DNA of 64,000 nucleotides, taken from assembly GCF_907163125.1 (NCBI RefSeq), contig NZ_OU015319.1, positions 2,604,001 through 2,668,000 on the forward strand, given 5' to 3'. Shown here in pieces: positions 51,989 through 61,702 of the stretch. Position numbers and translations under genes: made by a program. The notes beneath the pieces were generated by a model. It saw only the letters and a list, made by a program, of their open reading frames with translations, did no database searches and was not told the origin of the DNA. Source of the stretch: Cloacibacterium caeni. GTDB lineage: Bacteria; Bacteroidota; Bacteroidia; Flavobacteriales; Weeksellaceae. How positions within the stretch are numbered: position 1 is the first letter of the stretch; every line of letters starts with the position of its first letter.

Positions 51989-52774
51989 TTATTCTGTAAT
52001 GATGATTACTTTTTTGTCCTTTTCGTTGAGTTTTAAACTTTCGTCAAGAAGTTGTTCAAAAGAGAAAGACATATCAATGGTATAATCGTCTATTTTCTTT
52101 ACCCAATCGTATTTTCCTTGAATGGATTTTATTTTGGTTTCAAACTTAATTTTGTTGTTGAATTTAGTATTAAACATCTTCATCATAGCAAGTGCAGATT
52201 CTGCTTCTGCTTTAGCTGAATCCGTTTTAGCTTCTAAAGTCATTTCTTTTTTTAAGGTTTCAGAAAAAGTTTGAGGATTAAAATATTCTGTATCTAATGT
52301 TAATGTTTTCCCGTCCCAAATGGTGTTGTCAGAACTTGTGGCGCTTATAAAATTGCTTTTTTTAGATGTTCTAGAGAAATTTTTGATTTCTTCTGGAGTT
52401 AATCTATCCATTTTAAAAGCAATTCCCGTCATTTCATTATTTTCAAAATTAGATTTTACAAACATTTTTTTGATTAATTGAATGCTGTCTTTGTCTTTAG
52501 TCATCGCGATTCCCTTTTTTTCTGAATCTTCTTTCATGATTTCGTACATGTTTTTCCAATCTCTAGGGTACATTTCGAAATCTTTAAATTTATTATCAGA
52601 ATTTGCAGAATCACCACCCATGTTTTTTGCCATCGCAAGTAAGTCTTTCATGTCAATGTTCATGAGAACACTAGTGGTTTTATCTTGATGATAAGTGGTA
52701 ACAGAATCTACAGCACAAGCTTGGAGAATAATGGCCAATAGTGGAATTAGCCAAAAAGTAAATTTTTTAAGCAT
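51989..52774 (-). CDS. Lipoprotein of unknown function downstream of the cbb3 locus
   Basis: A 261-residue protein with a lipobox at IILQACAVDS (Cys about 20). The mature part is charged and has no recognised domain. Several Lys/Asp-rich stretches and a MKMFNTKFNNKIKFETKI-like region suggest a helical and beta mix. It is the last gene of the minus-strand cco run, 39 bases after the TauE/SafE gene. No link to oxidase assembly is evident. Confidence 0.65.
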   Translation of the reverse strand: MLKKFTFWLIPLLAIILQACAVDSVTTYHQDKTTSVLMNIDMKDLLAMAKNMGGDSANSDNKFKDFEMYPRDWKNMYEIMKEDSEKKGIAMTKDKDSIQLIKKMFVKSNFENNEMTGIAFKMDRLTPEEIKNFSRTSKKSNFISATSSDNTIWDGKTLTLDTEYFNPQTFSETLKKEMTLEAKTDSAKAEAESALAMMKMFNTKFNNKIKFETKIKSIQGKYDWVKKIDDYTIDMSFSFEQLLDESLKLNEKDKKVIIITE

Positions 52775-52813
52775 AGATTTGATTTTAAAATTCTGAGCTA
52801 AAAGTAAGAAAAT

Positions 52814-53548
52814 TTAGTGACAGTTTTCGTCTGAAGTTTTCTCTGAGTTCATTTTCTTTTCTACCTTTAAAGCTTCCTTTTTAGGTGAGATGTAAGGAAT
52901 ACCTAATTCTAGACCTCTTAGAATGAATAAACCGCCTAAAATGAGCATGATAATTGGTACAACCTTAAGAATTTTGTTTCTAAGGGCAGTGTTAATTAGA
53001 TTTCCGAAAAGAACAGTGGTAAACATGAACGGAAATGTTCCCAAACCGAAAATGGCCATAAAACTTGCACTTTGCCAAATTCCGCCTGCTGCTAAACTCG
53101 CGGTAAGAGCCATGTAAACCATTCCGCAAGGAAGAAGTCCGTTTAATAATCCTGTTAAAAATCGAGAGGAATAATCAGATTTTTGTAAAAATTTTCCGAG
53201 ATTGATTTTAACTTTGAGTAAAGCATTATTGATGGCTGGAATTTTTGAGGCAAAATCTCCTCCGAAAGAGAAAAGTGCCATAACCATTAATAAAACTCCT
53301 GCAAAAATGCTGATGTATTGCTGAATTCCTGCGAGCTGAAAACCTTCGCCTACAATACCTACAATGGCTCCTAAAATAGAATAAGTGAGAATTCTCCCGA
53401 ATTGATAAGTAAGATTTTGAAGATGAAAATTAACTTGTTGTTTTTTAGACAATCCTAGTGAAAGCGCAATGGGACCGCACATTCCTATACAGTGGAATCC
53501 GCTTGCAAAACCTAAACCTAGTGCCGCTAAAATAAGGGTTATTTCCAT
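52814..53548 (-). CDS. TauE/SafE-type (UreH-domain) membrane protein of the cbb3 locus
   Basis: A 244-residue protein with about six hydrophobic helices. The N-terminus GFASGFHCIGMCGPIALSLG has the conserved GMCGP motif of the UreH-like/SafE-2 group, related to the DsbD/CcdA transmembrane fold. The C-terminal tail is His/Cys-containing (DENCH). In Bacteroidota this gene regularly closes the ccoGH region, where it may help copper or thiol supply for cbb3 assembly. That role is inference. It overlaps ccoH by 10 bases. Confidence 0.8.
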   Translation of the reverse strand: MEITLILAALGLGFASGFHCIGMCGPIALSLGLSKKQQVNFHLQNLTYQFGRILTYSILGAIVGIVGEGFQLAGIQQYISIFAGVLLMVMALFSFGGDFASKIPAINNALLKVKINLGKFLQKSDYSSRFLTGLLNGLLPCGMVYMALTASLAAGGIWQSASFMAIFGLGTFPFMFTTVLFGNLINTALRNKILKVVPIIMLILGGLFILRGLELGIPYISPKKEALKVEKKMNSEKTSDENCH

Positions 53549-53988
53549 TCTACGTCATAATCTACTTGGTAATCTTTTCCGTCTTTGGTCCATAAAACTT
53601 TTAGTGTATAAGAACCATGAATCATAAAATTCTTTGGGATTAAAAAGCTATTATCTGCATCTAGTTGCACAGAACCTGTTTTGTCTTGTGTTTTGTCATT
53701 GGTTCTGTATAAATAGTATTCTATTTTAGCATTTTGATTGTTGATATCTTTAGGGAAAGCAACTCTAATTCCGTAAGGCAACTGTGCATATTGAGGCTTT
53801 GTAGCTAAAGTTTCAGCATTATTTTTAGCATCGATCACTTTTTGATAAGATAATTCGTCTTCATAATAATTTTCGGTAACCAACTCAGAATTCTGTTTAC
53901 CAATTGGAAAAATGAAAATTAAATACAAAATAAAGGATATAAAAAGTCCTAAAGCGACTACTATACCATGTCCCCAAGTGAATTTCAT
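53539..53988 (-). CDS. ccoH: FixH/CcoH family protein
   Basis: A 149-residue protein with one N-terminal membrane helix (about 6-28) and a periplasmic beta-sandwich-like domain. MKFTWGHGIVVALGLFISFI and the C-terminal SYTLKVLWTKDGKDYQVDY match the FixH family. CcoH stabilises assembly of the cbb3 oxidase together with CcoG, CcoI and CcoS. It lies 20 bases after ccoG. Confidence 0.85.
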   Translation of the reverse strand: MKFTWGHGIVVALGLFISFILYLIFIFPIGKQNSELVTENYYEDELSYQKVIDAKNNAETLATKPQYAQLPYGIRVAFPKDINNQNAKIEYYLYRTNDKTQDKTGSVQLDADNSFLIPKNFMIHGSYTLKVLWTKDGKDYQVDYDVEWK

Positions 53989-54008
53989 TAAAAATATTTT
54001 TTAAAAAA

Positions 54009-55454
54009 TTAGAATTGTAACTTAAATGGACCTTCAAAATTAGTTTCGAAAGTGTCTAAAAGTTTTCCTTTAGAATCATAAACGCCAAAAGTAACAATTA
54101 ATTTTGGTTGGTTCACTTCTTTTTCAGGGAAACTTACATTTACAGTTCCTTTGGTGATTTTGTCACGTTTTAGAGCGATAGTACTGTTTCCACTGAAAAT
54201 AACTTCACCATGTGTAGGCTTAATTACTTTAATGGTAACCATTTTATCGTCATTGGTTTTGTTTAGAAGGGTGTAATTGTAGGTATTATTAATTTTTCCG
54301 TCTTTCACATAGAAAGAACTTCCCGCTGGTTTTATGAATTTTGCTTCTAAACCACCTCTATTGTTTAATAAATAACCTAAAACACCTACTAATGCTAATA
54401 GAACAAGCGAGTACGCTTTCATTCTATTCGTAAATTTGAATTTTTCTTCTTTTTCGATTTCGTCTTCTGTAGCGTAACGAATAAGACCTGTAGGTAAACC
54501 TGTTTTGATCATTACTTCATCACAAGCATCAATACACATGGTACAGTTGATACATTCTAACTGTTGACCATTTCTGATGTCAATACCAGTAGGACAAACG
54601 ACTACGCACTGATTACAATCGATACAATCTCCTTTTCCTGCAGCTTTTCTGTCTTCACCTTTTCTCCATTTTGCTCTGTTTTCCCCTCTTTTATAATCGT
54701 AGAAAACGTTTACAGTTTCTTTGTCAATCAATACACCTTGTAATCTACCATAAGGACATACGAGTGTACACACTTGCTCTCTGAACCAAGCAAAAACGAA
54801 GTAAAATAATCCAGTGAAAATTACCATTACAATGAAATTGGTAGGGTATTCTACAGGACCGCCTTTCATAATTTTTAGCGTATCTTCTACACCTACGATG
54901 TACATGAACATCCAATGCGTAATGATAAGAGAGATTACTACATATACAAACCATTTCAATCCTTTTTTCCAGATTTTTTCTGCATTCCAAGGTTGACTGG
55001 CTAATCTAATTTGTTTGTTTCTATCTCCTTCAATCCAAAATTCTATTTTACGGAAAACCCCTTCCATAAAAATAGTTTGTGGACAAATCCATCCACAGAA
55101 AATTCTTCCGAAGATTGCGGTAAAAAGAATGATGAATACAAGAGATGTAATTGCTCCTAATGCAAGAATAAAGAAGTCTTGCGGATAGAATGGTTGCCCG
55201 AAAATAAAAAATTCTCTATCGATAATATTTATTTTGAGCATTGCATTTCCATTTATTTTAAGAAATGGAGTAATAAAGAAAATGGCTAATAAAATGAACG
55301 TGACAATATCTCTGTAATTGGTAAATTTCCCTTTTGGTTTTTTAGGATATACCCATTTTCTAGAACCCGTTTGTTCTATAGTTGCTACAGAATCTCTGAA
55401 GGTTTCTGCATGAATTACTTGACCAGCGCCAATTTGTTCTTCTTTATTAGCCAT
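54009..55454 (-). CDS. ccoG: Cytochrome c oxidase accessory protein CcoG (FixG/RdxA)
   Basis: A 481-residue membrane Fe-S protein involved in copper delivery to cbb3 oxidase. It has four or five hydrophobic helices, CGWICPQTIFMEG and CTLVCPYGRLQGV motifs, and two ferredoxin motifs, CIDCNQCVVVCP and CINCTMCIDACDEVM. The C-terminal part (about 365-481) is the Ig-like periplasmic domain of the family. It follows ccoP with a 70-base gap. Confidence 0.93.
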   Translation of the reverse strand: MANKEEQIGAGQVIHAETFRDSVATIEQTGSRKWVYPKKPKGKFTNYRDIVTFILLAIFFITPFLKINGNAMLKINIIDREFFIFGQPFYPQDFFILALGAITSLVFIILFTAIFGRIFCGWICPQTIFMEGVFRKIEFWIEGDRNKQIRLASQPWNAEKIWKKGLKWFVYVVISLIITHWMFMYIVGVEDTLKIMKGGPVEYPTNFIVMVIFTGLFYFVFAWFREQVCTLVCPYGRLQGVLIDKETVNVFYDYKRGENRAKWRKGEDRKAAGKGDCIDCNQCVVVCPTGIDIRNGQQLECINCTMCIDACDEVMIKTGLPTGLIRYATEDEIEKEEKFKFTNRMKAYSLVLLALVGVLGYLLNNRGGLEAKFIKPAGSSFYVKDGKINNTYNYTLLNKTNDDKMVTIKVIKPTHGEVIFSGNSTIALKRDKITKGTVNVSFPEKEVNQPKLIVTFGVYDSKGKLLDTFETNFEGPFKLQF

Positions 55455-55524
55455 TTTTGTATGTTATTTATTATAAAAACTAACTTTTCATATTTTCTTT
55501 TATAACAAATATAATTTTTTTAAT

Positions 55525-56394
55525 TTATTTTTCCCAATTTGCCTTGGTTCCTTGTGGAGCAGCTCCACCAGCAGCATCTGGCATTTCTTGGTTAATGTGG
55601 TAGATGTATGCAGCTACTTTTTCGATGTCGTTACCATTAAGAACTCCATTTTTACCGAAAGCTTGCATTGTAGGATTGTTTGGACTACCATTTTCTACCA
55701 TGTTAAATACATTTTTGAATAATGTTTTTTCTGGTTGATTGATCCAGAAATCATCAGTTAAGTTTGGTCCAATTCCTCCTTTTCCACCTTCACTGTGACA
55801 AGATACGCAGTTTGTTTTGAAGATTTGCTCTCCTTCTGCAATATTATCTGCATTGTATTTTGCAGTTTCGATAGTCGCTTTAGGAGTAACAGCGTCATAA
55901 GCTGCGATATCTGCTAATTGCTGTTTGTGCTCTGCTTCATATTCTTTGTCTGGGTGAGCAAAATCTGAAACTGAGTATGCAATTAAATAAACTACTGCAT
56001 AAATTACGCCAAAGTAAAATAGACCTAACCACCATTTTGGTAATTGATTATCTAATTCTTTGATGCCATCAAAACCGTGGTCAATAAGGATGTCTTTTTC
56101 TTCAACATCCGATTGTTTTTTGAAAGCACTATCATATAATCTTTTGAAATATGGTATTTCTTTTTCTTTTAAGAAAGTTGCTTTTTCTGCATCTGTCATT
56201 TGCTTGAATCTTTCGTTTTCAGCTAATGCACCGATTGCATTGAAAATGTATGCTAAAACAATACCTATTACGATAGTTCCCCAGAAATAAGGAGAAGATA
56301 AGAAAGAGGTATTTTGTATAAACATGTAAAATAAAAATACTAAGATAAATAATATTGCTACTATGTTTACAAGTACGGGTGTTCTATGTTTCAT
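55525..56394 (-). CDS. ccoP: cbb3 oxidase subunit CcoP (single heme c motif)
   Basis: A 289-residue membrane-anchored cytochrome c subunit. Two hydrophobic helices lie near 8-50, an FixP-type N-terminal segment (IDHGFDGIKELDNQLPKWW, then a third helix) follows, and the C-terminal cytochrome c domain has CVSCHSEGGKGGIGPNL and the Met-ligand region near TMQAFG. Only one CxxCH is present, whereas proteobacterial CcoP usually has two. It lies in order between ccoQ and ccoG. Confidence 0.92.
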   Translation of the reverse strand: MKHRTPVLVNIVAILFILVFLFYMFIQNTSFLSSPYFWGTIVIGIVLAYIFNAIGALAENERFKQMTDAEKATFLKEKEIPYFKRLYDSAFKKQSDVEEKDILIDHGFDGIKELDNQLPKWWLGLFYFGVIYAVVYLIAYSVSDFAHPDKEYEAEHKQQLADIAAYDAVTPKATIETAKYNADNIAEGEQIFKTNCVSCHSEGGKGGIGPNLTDDFWINQPEKTLFKNVFNMVENGSPNNPTMQAFGKNGVLNGNDIEKVAAYIYHINQEMPDAAGGAAPQGTKANWEK

Positions 56395-56415
56395 GACTCT
56401 TGTTTTTTAGAACTT

Positions 56416-56598
56416 TTAATTGTTATGATCATCTTCTAAAGGAGCTCTTTCAACTTCGCTGTAGTGTTTTTTAGGTCTTGAAAGAACGTATAACACAGTG
56501 CTGATGAAAAATATGATAAAGATAATCATAGATAATGTTTGGTAGATTCCTGCATTATCTATATTTGCTAAGATATCTTTTATATTACTTGGTATCAT
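56416..56598 (-). CDS. ccoQ: Small CcoQ-like subunit
   Basis: A 60-residue protein with a single hydrophobic helix (about 18-38, LSMIIFIIFFISTVLYVLSR) and the basic tail RPKKHYSEVERAPLEDD. The size, topology and position between ccoNO and ccoP match CcoQ, which is little conserved in sequence. Confidence 0.8.
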   Translation of the reverse strand: MIPSNIKDILANIDNAGIYQTLSMIIFIIFFISTVLYVLSRPKKHYSEVERAPLEDDHNN

Positions 56599-56624
56599 AT
56601 TGAAAAAACTCCTTTATTAGATTA

Positions 56625-58904
56625 TTAATTATTGCTTGCTGTTTTTACTTCGGTAGTTTTAATATCTGTACCTAATCTTTGTAAATAAGCAATTAAAGCA
56701 ACGATTTCTCTTTTTTCTACAGGAACAAATGCTGCACCTTGTTGTGCTTTTTGAGCATCAAATGCTTTTTTGATTTCAGCATCACCAGAATAGATTCCTT
56801 CTACAATTTTAGCAGCTTGTTCGTCTACTAATTTGTCTACATTATTGATTTCTTCATCTGTATAAGGGTGACCAAATACATTTTTCAATAATACTAATTT
56901 ATCCTTAGTTTTAGTTCTGTCTAGTTCGTTATAGATTAACCATGGATATCTTGGCATGATAGAACCTGGAGATGTAACTCTTGGGTTTAACATGTGTTTG
57001 AAATGCCAAGTATCTGGGTTTTTACCACCTTCTCTGTGTAAGTCTGGCCCAGTTCTTCTAGAACCCCATAAGAAAGGTCTATCAAAAACAAATTCACCAG
57101 CTTTAGAGTATTGACCGTTTTTACCATTGTAACGTACAACCTCATCTCTAAATGGTCTAATCATTTGAGTGTGGCACGCATTACAGCCTTCTCTAATGTA
57201 TAAGTCTCTACCTTCTAATTCTAGTGGAGAATAAGGTTTTACAGATGCGATGGTAGGAACATTATCTTTTACAGTTAATGTAGGAATAATTTCTACCATA
57301 CCACCAATTGCTAAAGCAATTGCTGATAAAACAGAAAAGTATAACGGCATTCTTTCTAACCAAAGGTGTTTTCCTTCTCCTTCTTTTCTAGCGTCAGAAA
57401 TTTTAGCTAATGCAGGAGCTTCTACTGGAACTTCTTTTTCGAATGAACCTTGTCTTACAGTAGCAATAACATTAATAACCATAAGAATAGAGCCAGTAAG
57501 ATATAATAACCCACCAAAAAATCTCATTTGATAGTAAGGAATAATTGCCGTAACAGTATCTAAAAAGTTTTTATATACTAAAGTTCCATCTGGATTAAAT
57601 TGTTTCCACATTAGACCTTGTGTAAATCCTGAAATATACATTGGTACTGCGTAGAAAATAATACCTAAAGTACCTAACCAGAAATGCCAATTTGCTAATT
57701 TTACAGACCACAATTTTGTTCTCCACATAATTGGTAGTAAATAATAAATCATACCAAATGCCATGAAACCATTCCATCCTAATGCACCTACGTGAACGTG
57801 TCCAATTACCCAATCTGTAAAGTGACCAATTTTATTTAATGTTTTTGTTGCTAAAAGCGGCCCTTCGAAAGTAGCCATACCATAACAAGTAACTGCAACC
57901 ACGAAGAATTTAAGAACAGGATTTTCTCTTACTTTATCCCAAGCTCCTCTTAAGGTTAATAAACCATTAAGCATACCTCCCCAAGATGGAGCAATAAGAG
58001 CAATAGAGAACGTAGTACCTAAAGCTTGTGCCCAACCTGGAATTGCTGTGTATAACAAGTGGTGAGGACCAGCCCAAATGTAAACAAATATTAATGACCA
58101 GAAGTGGATGATAGAAAGTTTATAAGAAAACACAGGTCTATCAGCTGCTTTTGGCATAAAGTAATACATTAAACCAAGTACTGGAGTTGTTAGGAAGAAT
58201 GCTACCGCATTGTGACCATACCACCATTGTACTAAAGCATCTTTTACACCAGCATAAGCTGAATAAGATTTCCATCCTGCAAATGATAAAGGAACTTCTA
58301 GATTGTTGAATACGTGTAGCATCGTAATACCTACCCATGTTGCAATGTAAAACCATATAGCAACATATAGGTGTCTTACTCTTCTCTTGGCAATAGTACC
58401 AAACATATTAATACCCATTACAATCCAAATAATAGCAATCATAATGTCAATTGGCCATTCATGTTCTGCATATTCTTTAGAAGTATTTATACCCATTAGA
58501 AAGGTAATTGCTACTGTAACAATTATTAATTGCCATCCCCAGAAATTAATCCAAGAAAGGACGTCACTAAACATTCTTGCCTTTAATAATCTTTGTAAAG
58601 AATAATAAGCACCTGCAAAGAATCCATTACCTACAAATGCAAAAATAACTGTGCTGGTGTGCAACATTCTCCATCTGCCAAATCCAAACGCACCATTAGT
58701 ACTTACAAGTCCTTGAATGTCTCCACTTCTTAAACTTGCAATTGTAGGGTCATCTGTTCCAAAAAGGTATTCTGGTAACTCTGGATAAAATAACATTGAT
58801 GCAACAGTTACACCAAATGTAAAACCAAGTACTCCCCAGACTATTGTAGCGTAAAGAAACGCACGCACAATGCCATTGTCATAACTAAACTTTTGTGTTT
58901 CCAT
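56625..58904 (-). CDS. ccoNO: Fused cbb3 oxidase subunits CcoN and CcoO
   Basis: The catalytic oxidase core in one chain of 759 residues. The CcoN part (about 1-480) has twelve or more helices and the heme/copper histidines, for example in WWYGHNAVAFFLTTPVLG, GPHHLLYTA and HVHVGALGWNG. The CcoO part (about 540-759) has the heme c site CNACHTQMIRPFRDE and a Met-ligand region near PGSIMPRYPWL. The fusion is the usual form in Bacteroidota. It begins 20 bases after the ccoS stop. Confidence 0.96.
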   Translation of the reverse strand: METQKFSYDNGIVRAFLYATIVWGVLGFTFGVTVASMLFYPELPEYLFGTDDPTIASLRSGDIQGLVSTNGAFGFGRWRMLHTSTVIFAFVGNGFFAGAYYSLQRLLKARMFSDVLSWINFWGWQLIIVTVAITFLMGINTSKEYAEHEWPIDIMIAIIWIVMGINMFGTIAKRRVRHLYVAIWFYIATWVGITMLHVFNNLEVPLSFAGWKSYSAYAGVKDALVQWWYGHNAVAFFLTTPVLGLMYYFMPKAADRPVFSYKLSIIHFWSLIFVYIWAGPHHLLYTAIPGWAQALGTTFSIALIAPSWGGMLNGLLTLRGAWDKVRENPVLKFFVVAVTCYGMATFEGPLLATKTLNKIGHFTDWVIGHVHVGALGWNGFMAFGMIYYLLPIMWRTKLWSVKLANWHFWLGTLGIIFYAVPMYISGFTQGLMWKQFNPDGTLVYKNFLDTVTAIIPYYQMRFFGGLLYLTGSILMVINVIATVRQGSFEKEVPVEAPALAKISDARKEGEGKHLWLERMPLYFSVLSAIALAIGGMVEIIPTLTVKDNVPTIASVKPYSPLELEGRDLYIREGCNACHTQMIRPFRDEVVRYNGKNGQYSKAGEFVFDRPFLWGSRRTGPDLHREGGKNPDTWHFKHMLNPRVTSPGSIMPRYPWLIYNELDRTKTKDKLVLLKNVFGHPYTDEEINNVDKLVDEQAAKIVEGIYSGDAEIKKAFDAQKAQQGAAFVPVEKREIVALIAYLQRLGTDIKTTEVKTASNN

Positions 58905-58924
58905 ATTAACTAATCACTTTAATT

Positions 58925-59104
58925 TTAATTTTTTTCTTCAGATTTTTCTTCTTCTATATCTGTTTTTTTGTCTTCTAATAAAATTCTTACTGCGTGAGAT
59001 TCGTCATCGTCAAACTGACCATTCTTGGCACTAATAATAAAGACTATTAGAAAAATTACAGCGATTGAGACACTGCAGATGATCATTAAATAGAGAATTT
59101 CCAC
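58925..59104 (-). CDS. ccoS: cbb3 oxidase maturation protein CcoS
   Basis: A 59-residue protein starting at GTG 59104. It begins MEILYLMIICSVSIAVIFLI, a single hydrophobic helix, then VFIISAKNGQFDDDESHAVR and an acidic tail. This is the CcoS (FixS) pattern, with its conserved G-Q-F-D-D. CcoS helps insert heme or copper into CcoN. It stands between ccoI and ccoNO. The GTG start and short length make it easy to miss. Confidence 0.9.
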   Translation of the reverse strand: MEILYLMIICSVSIAVIFLIVFIISAKNGQFDDDESHAVRILLEDKKTDIEEEKSEEKN

Positions 59105-59111
59105 GATTTTA

Positions 59112-59119
59112 CAAATATA
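59112..59119 (-). promoter_or_regulatory. -7 box TATATTTG of the ccoS-ccoNOQP operon
   Basis: A perfect TAnnTTTG match on the minus strand with seven bases between it and GTG 59104. The operon message would have almost no leader. Confidence 0.5.
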
Positions 59120-59226
59120 AAAGGATTTTGCGCTTCAAAATTAATGTTTTTTAATGACTTTCATCATAGTCTGTTAAAAAAACGTTAATTTAAAAATATT
59201 CTAAATAAGATTTTTTTATCTTATTA

Positions 59227-61605
59227 TTAAAATTTGAAGTATTTTCTTGACCTTAACCATGTTGATAATGAGGTAAATGCAACTACGCTTATTGAGCTTA
59301 AAGGCATCAAAATTGCAGCGAATAATGGTGACATTTCACCGATTACAGCTGCGGTTAAACCTACCACATTATATAGAAAACTAATTCCAAATGTTAATTT
59401 CACAATGATTATGGCATCTTTTGTGAGTGCAAAATAGTCATGCAACTTTGTCAAAACACCTCCATTCATGATCACATCTGAACTCGGCGTGAAAGAATTG
59501 GTGTCATCTGCAATCGCAATTCCTATGTTACTTTGTTTCAGCGCACCCGCATCATTTAGTCCATCTCCAAGCATGGCAACTTTTTTTCCTTGATCTTGTA
59601 AATGCTTGATATACTCTAATTTATCTTCCGGAGATTGACTAAATCTCATTTCAGTGATATTTGGAATAAGATTTTTAAGTGTTTGCTCTTCTGAAGAATT
59701 GTCTCCACTTAATACATGGATTTTATAATCTTTCAGTTCTTTTGCCATTTCGGCTAAACCATCTCTGTATTCATTCTTGAAGATAAATTTTCCTAAAAAC
59801 TCACCATCTCTTTCTATGTAAACGGCAGTTTCTAGTGATTTAGCTTCTTTATGAGTGAATTTTGCAGAACCAATTTTGTAAACTTTTCCTCTTACTGTGG
59901 CTTCGTAACCTTTTCCGGCAGTTTCTTTGAAGTTTTCAATTGGTAAATATTCGTCTTGTACTTCTAAAAATTCGTAAAGCGATTTAGAAAGCGGGTGATT
60001 AGAATTTTTGAGTAAAGATTTTATGTTTTTTAAATCAAATTCAGCGATCTCTTTACCTTCAAAACTGATGTTGGCTTTTTTGTTATAGGTAATTGTTCCA
60101 GTTTTATCGAAAACCAAAGTGTCAATTTTTGCCATTTTTTCAATGGTGTGAGCATCTTTCACATACATTTTATTTCTGCCCAAAATTCTCATGATATGTC
60201 CCATCGTAAATGGAGTAGAAAGCGCCAATGCACATGGACAAGCCACAATCAAAATCGCAGAAACCACTTGGAACATTTTTTCAAAATCTATTTGATACCA
60301 ATAAATTCCAGCAAGAAGCGTAATTCCTATAATAATAAAGGTGAAATATTTTGAAATTTGATTCACCAAAGTATCGAGTCCTAATTCTTCTTTTCTGAAG
60401 GCCTCTTTGTTCCAAAGTTGAGTTAAATAACTTTGGTTCACAGTTTTGATGACTTCTAGTTCTAAAATGGAGCCAATTTGTTTTCCACCAGCAAAAATTT
60501 TATCGCCAGGGTTTTTGGTAATCGTAGCACTTTCACCAGTAATGAAACTATTGTCTATGTTTCCTTCACCATTAATTAAAACTGCATCTACAGGAATAAT
60601 TTCTTGGTTTCTTACTAAAATTCTATCGCCAACTTTAATATCCGAAAGTAAAATATTTTGTTGTTGTCCTCCGAAATCTACTTTGGTTACCGCAATTGGG
60701 TAAAAAGATTTGTAATCTCTATCATACGAAAGTGCAGAATAAGTTCTCTTTTGGAAAATTTTACCCAACAACATGAAGAATAACAATCCACAAAGTGTAT
60801 CAAAATATCCAGGACCATAATTGGTCGCGATTTCGTAGACACTTCTAAAGAATAAAACGAGAATACCTAAAACAATCGGTACATCTATATTTACAATTTT
60901 ATTTTTCAAACCAAACCACGCAGATTTGTAATAGTCTGATGCAGAATACACTACCACTGGAATGGAAAGTAAGAAGGTTAAAAATCTGAAAAACGGCGCA
61001 AACTCTTCTAACCAGAAATCTACGGAAGAACCCGTGTTTAAATATTCTGGGAATGCAAACATCATCGCATTTCCGAAGGCAAATCCTGCAACTGCTACTT
61101 TTATCGTGAGGCTTCTGTCTACTGCGGCTTCTTTTTTGTCTGCCGTTTCTAATGAAATTACAGGTTTATAACCAAGATTCGTTAGGAATTTTGCCAATTC
61201 ACTCAGAGGTAATTCGTTTTGGTTAAAAGAAACTTGTAGCGTTTTCTTGGTGAAATTTACCTGAGAATATCTAATATTCGTGTTCAAATCTTGCAAACTC
61301 TCTAGTAACCAAATGCAAGAGCTACAGTGAATCACTGGGATTTTAAAGGTAACTACACTAGTATTCCCTTCAGAAAAATCTACTACTTTTTCGAAAATTT
61401 CTGGAGTATCTAAATAATCAAACTGAGAAAGATTTTCATCTGGTCTAATTCCAGAATTTTTATTTAATTCATAAAAATTTCCGAGATTATTTGCATTAAG
61501 AATTTCATAAACAGATTTGCATCCGTTACAACAAAATGCCTTCTCATCGAAGAAAATTCTATCTTTTTCTATTTCTTGCCCACAATGGAAACAATTTTCT
61601 GCCAT
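59227..61605 (-). CDS. ccoI: Copper-translocating P1B-type ATPase CcoI (FixI)
   Basis: A 792-residue metal pump that delivers copper for cbb3 assembly. An N-terminal zinc-ribbon-like segment (CFHCGQEIEKD, CCNGCKSVYE) precedes a heavy-metal-binding domain with CSSCIWLLESL. The transport site is ACPCALALS, the phosphorylation site DKTGTITYNKK, and the hinge MLGDGLNDAGALKQ. The first two features are typical of FixI/CcoI rather than CopA. It is first in the cco region and divergent from the Crp/Fnr gene. Confidence 0.93.
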   Translation of the reverse strand: MAENCFHCGQEIEKDRIFFDEKAFCCNGCKSVYEILNANNLGNFYELNKNSGIRPDENLSQFDYLDTPEIFEKVVDFSEGNTSVVTFKIPVIHCSSCIWLLESLQDLNTNIRYSQVNFTKKTLQVSFNQNELPLSELAKFLTNLGYKPVISLETADKKEAAVDRSLTIKVAVAGFAFGNAMMFAFPEYLNTGSSVDFWLEEFAPFFRFLTFLLSIPVVVYSASDYYKSAWFGLKNKIVNIDVPIVLGILVLFFRSVYEIATNYGPGYFDTLCGLLFFMLLGKIFQKRTYSALSYDRDYKSFYPIAVTKVDFGGQQQNILLSDIKVGDRILVRNQEIIPVDAVLINGEGNIDNSFITGESATITKNPGDKIFAGGKQIGSILELEVIKTVNQSYLTQLWNKEAFRKEELGLDTLVNQISKYFTFIIIGITLLAGIYWYQIDFEKMFQVVSAILIVACPCALALSTPFTMGHIMRILGRNKMYVKDAHTIEKMAKIDTLVFDKTGTITYNKKANISFEGKEIAEFDLKNIKSLLKNSNHPLSKSLYEFLEVQDEYLPIENFKETAGKGYEATVRGKVYKIGSAKFTHKEAKSLETAVYIERDGEFLGKFIFKNEYRDGLAEMAKELKDYKIHVLSGDNSSEEQTLKNLIPNITEMRFSQSPEDKLEYIKHLQDQGKKVAMLGDGLNDAGALKQSNIGIAIADDTNSFTPSSDVIMNGGVLTKLHDYFALTKDAIIIVKLTFGISFLYNVVGLTAAVIGEMSPLFAAILMPLSSISVVAFTSLSTWLRSRKYFKF

Positions 61606-61623
61606 CTGTTTTTATTAAATGTG

Positions 61624-61631
61624 CAAAAATA
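61624..61631 (-). promoter_or_regulatory. -7 box TATTTTTG of ccoI
   Basis: A perfect TAnnTTTG match on the minus strand, 18 bases before the ATG at 61605. Confidence 0.5.
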
Positions 61632-61668
61632 ATACAAAAATTCTTTATGATTAATAAGAAAAAAATGA

Positions 61669-61676
61669 TAATTTTG
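61669..61676 (+). promoter_or_regulatory. -7 box TAATTTTG of the Crp/Fnr gene
   Basis: A TAnnTTTG match 26 bases before ATG 61703. The divergent ccoI box is 37 bases away, so one bound regulator could control both. Confidence 0.5.
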
Positions 61677-61702
61677 CTGACGAAAATCATAAAAATTCAT
61701 CT

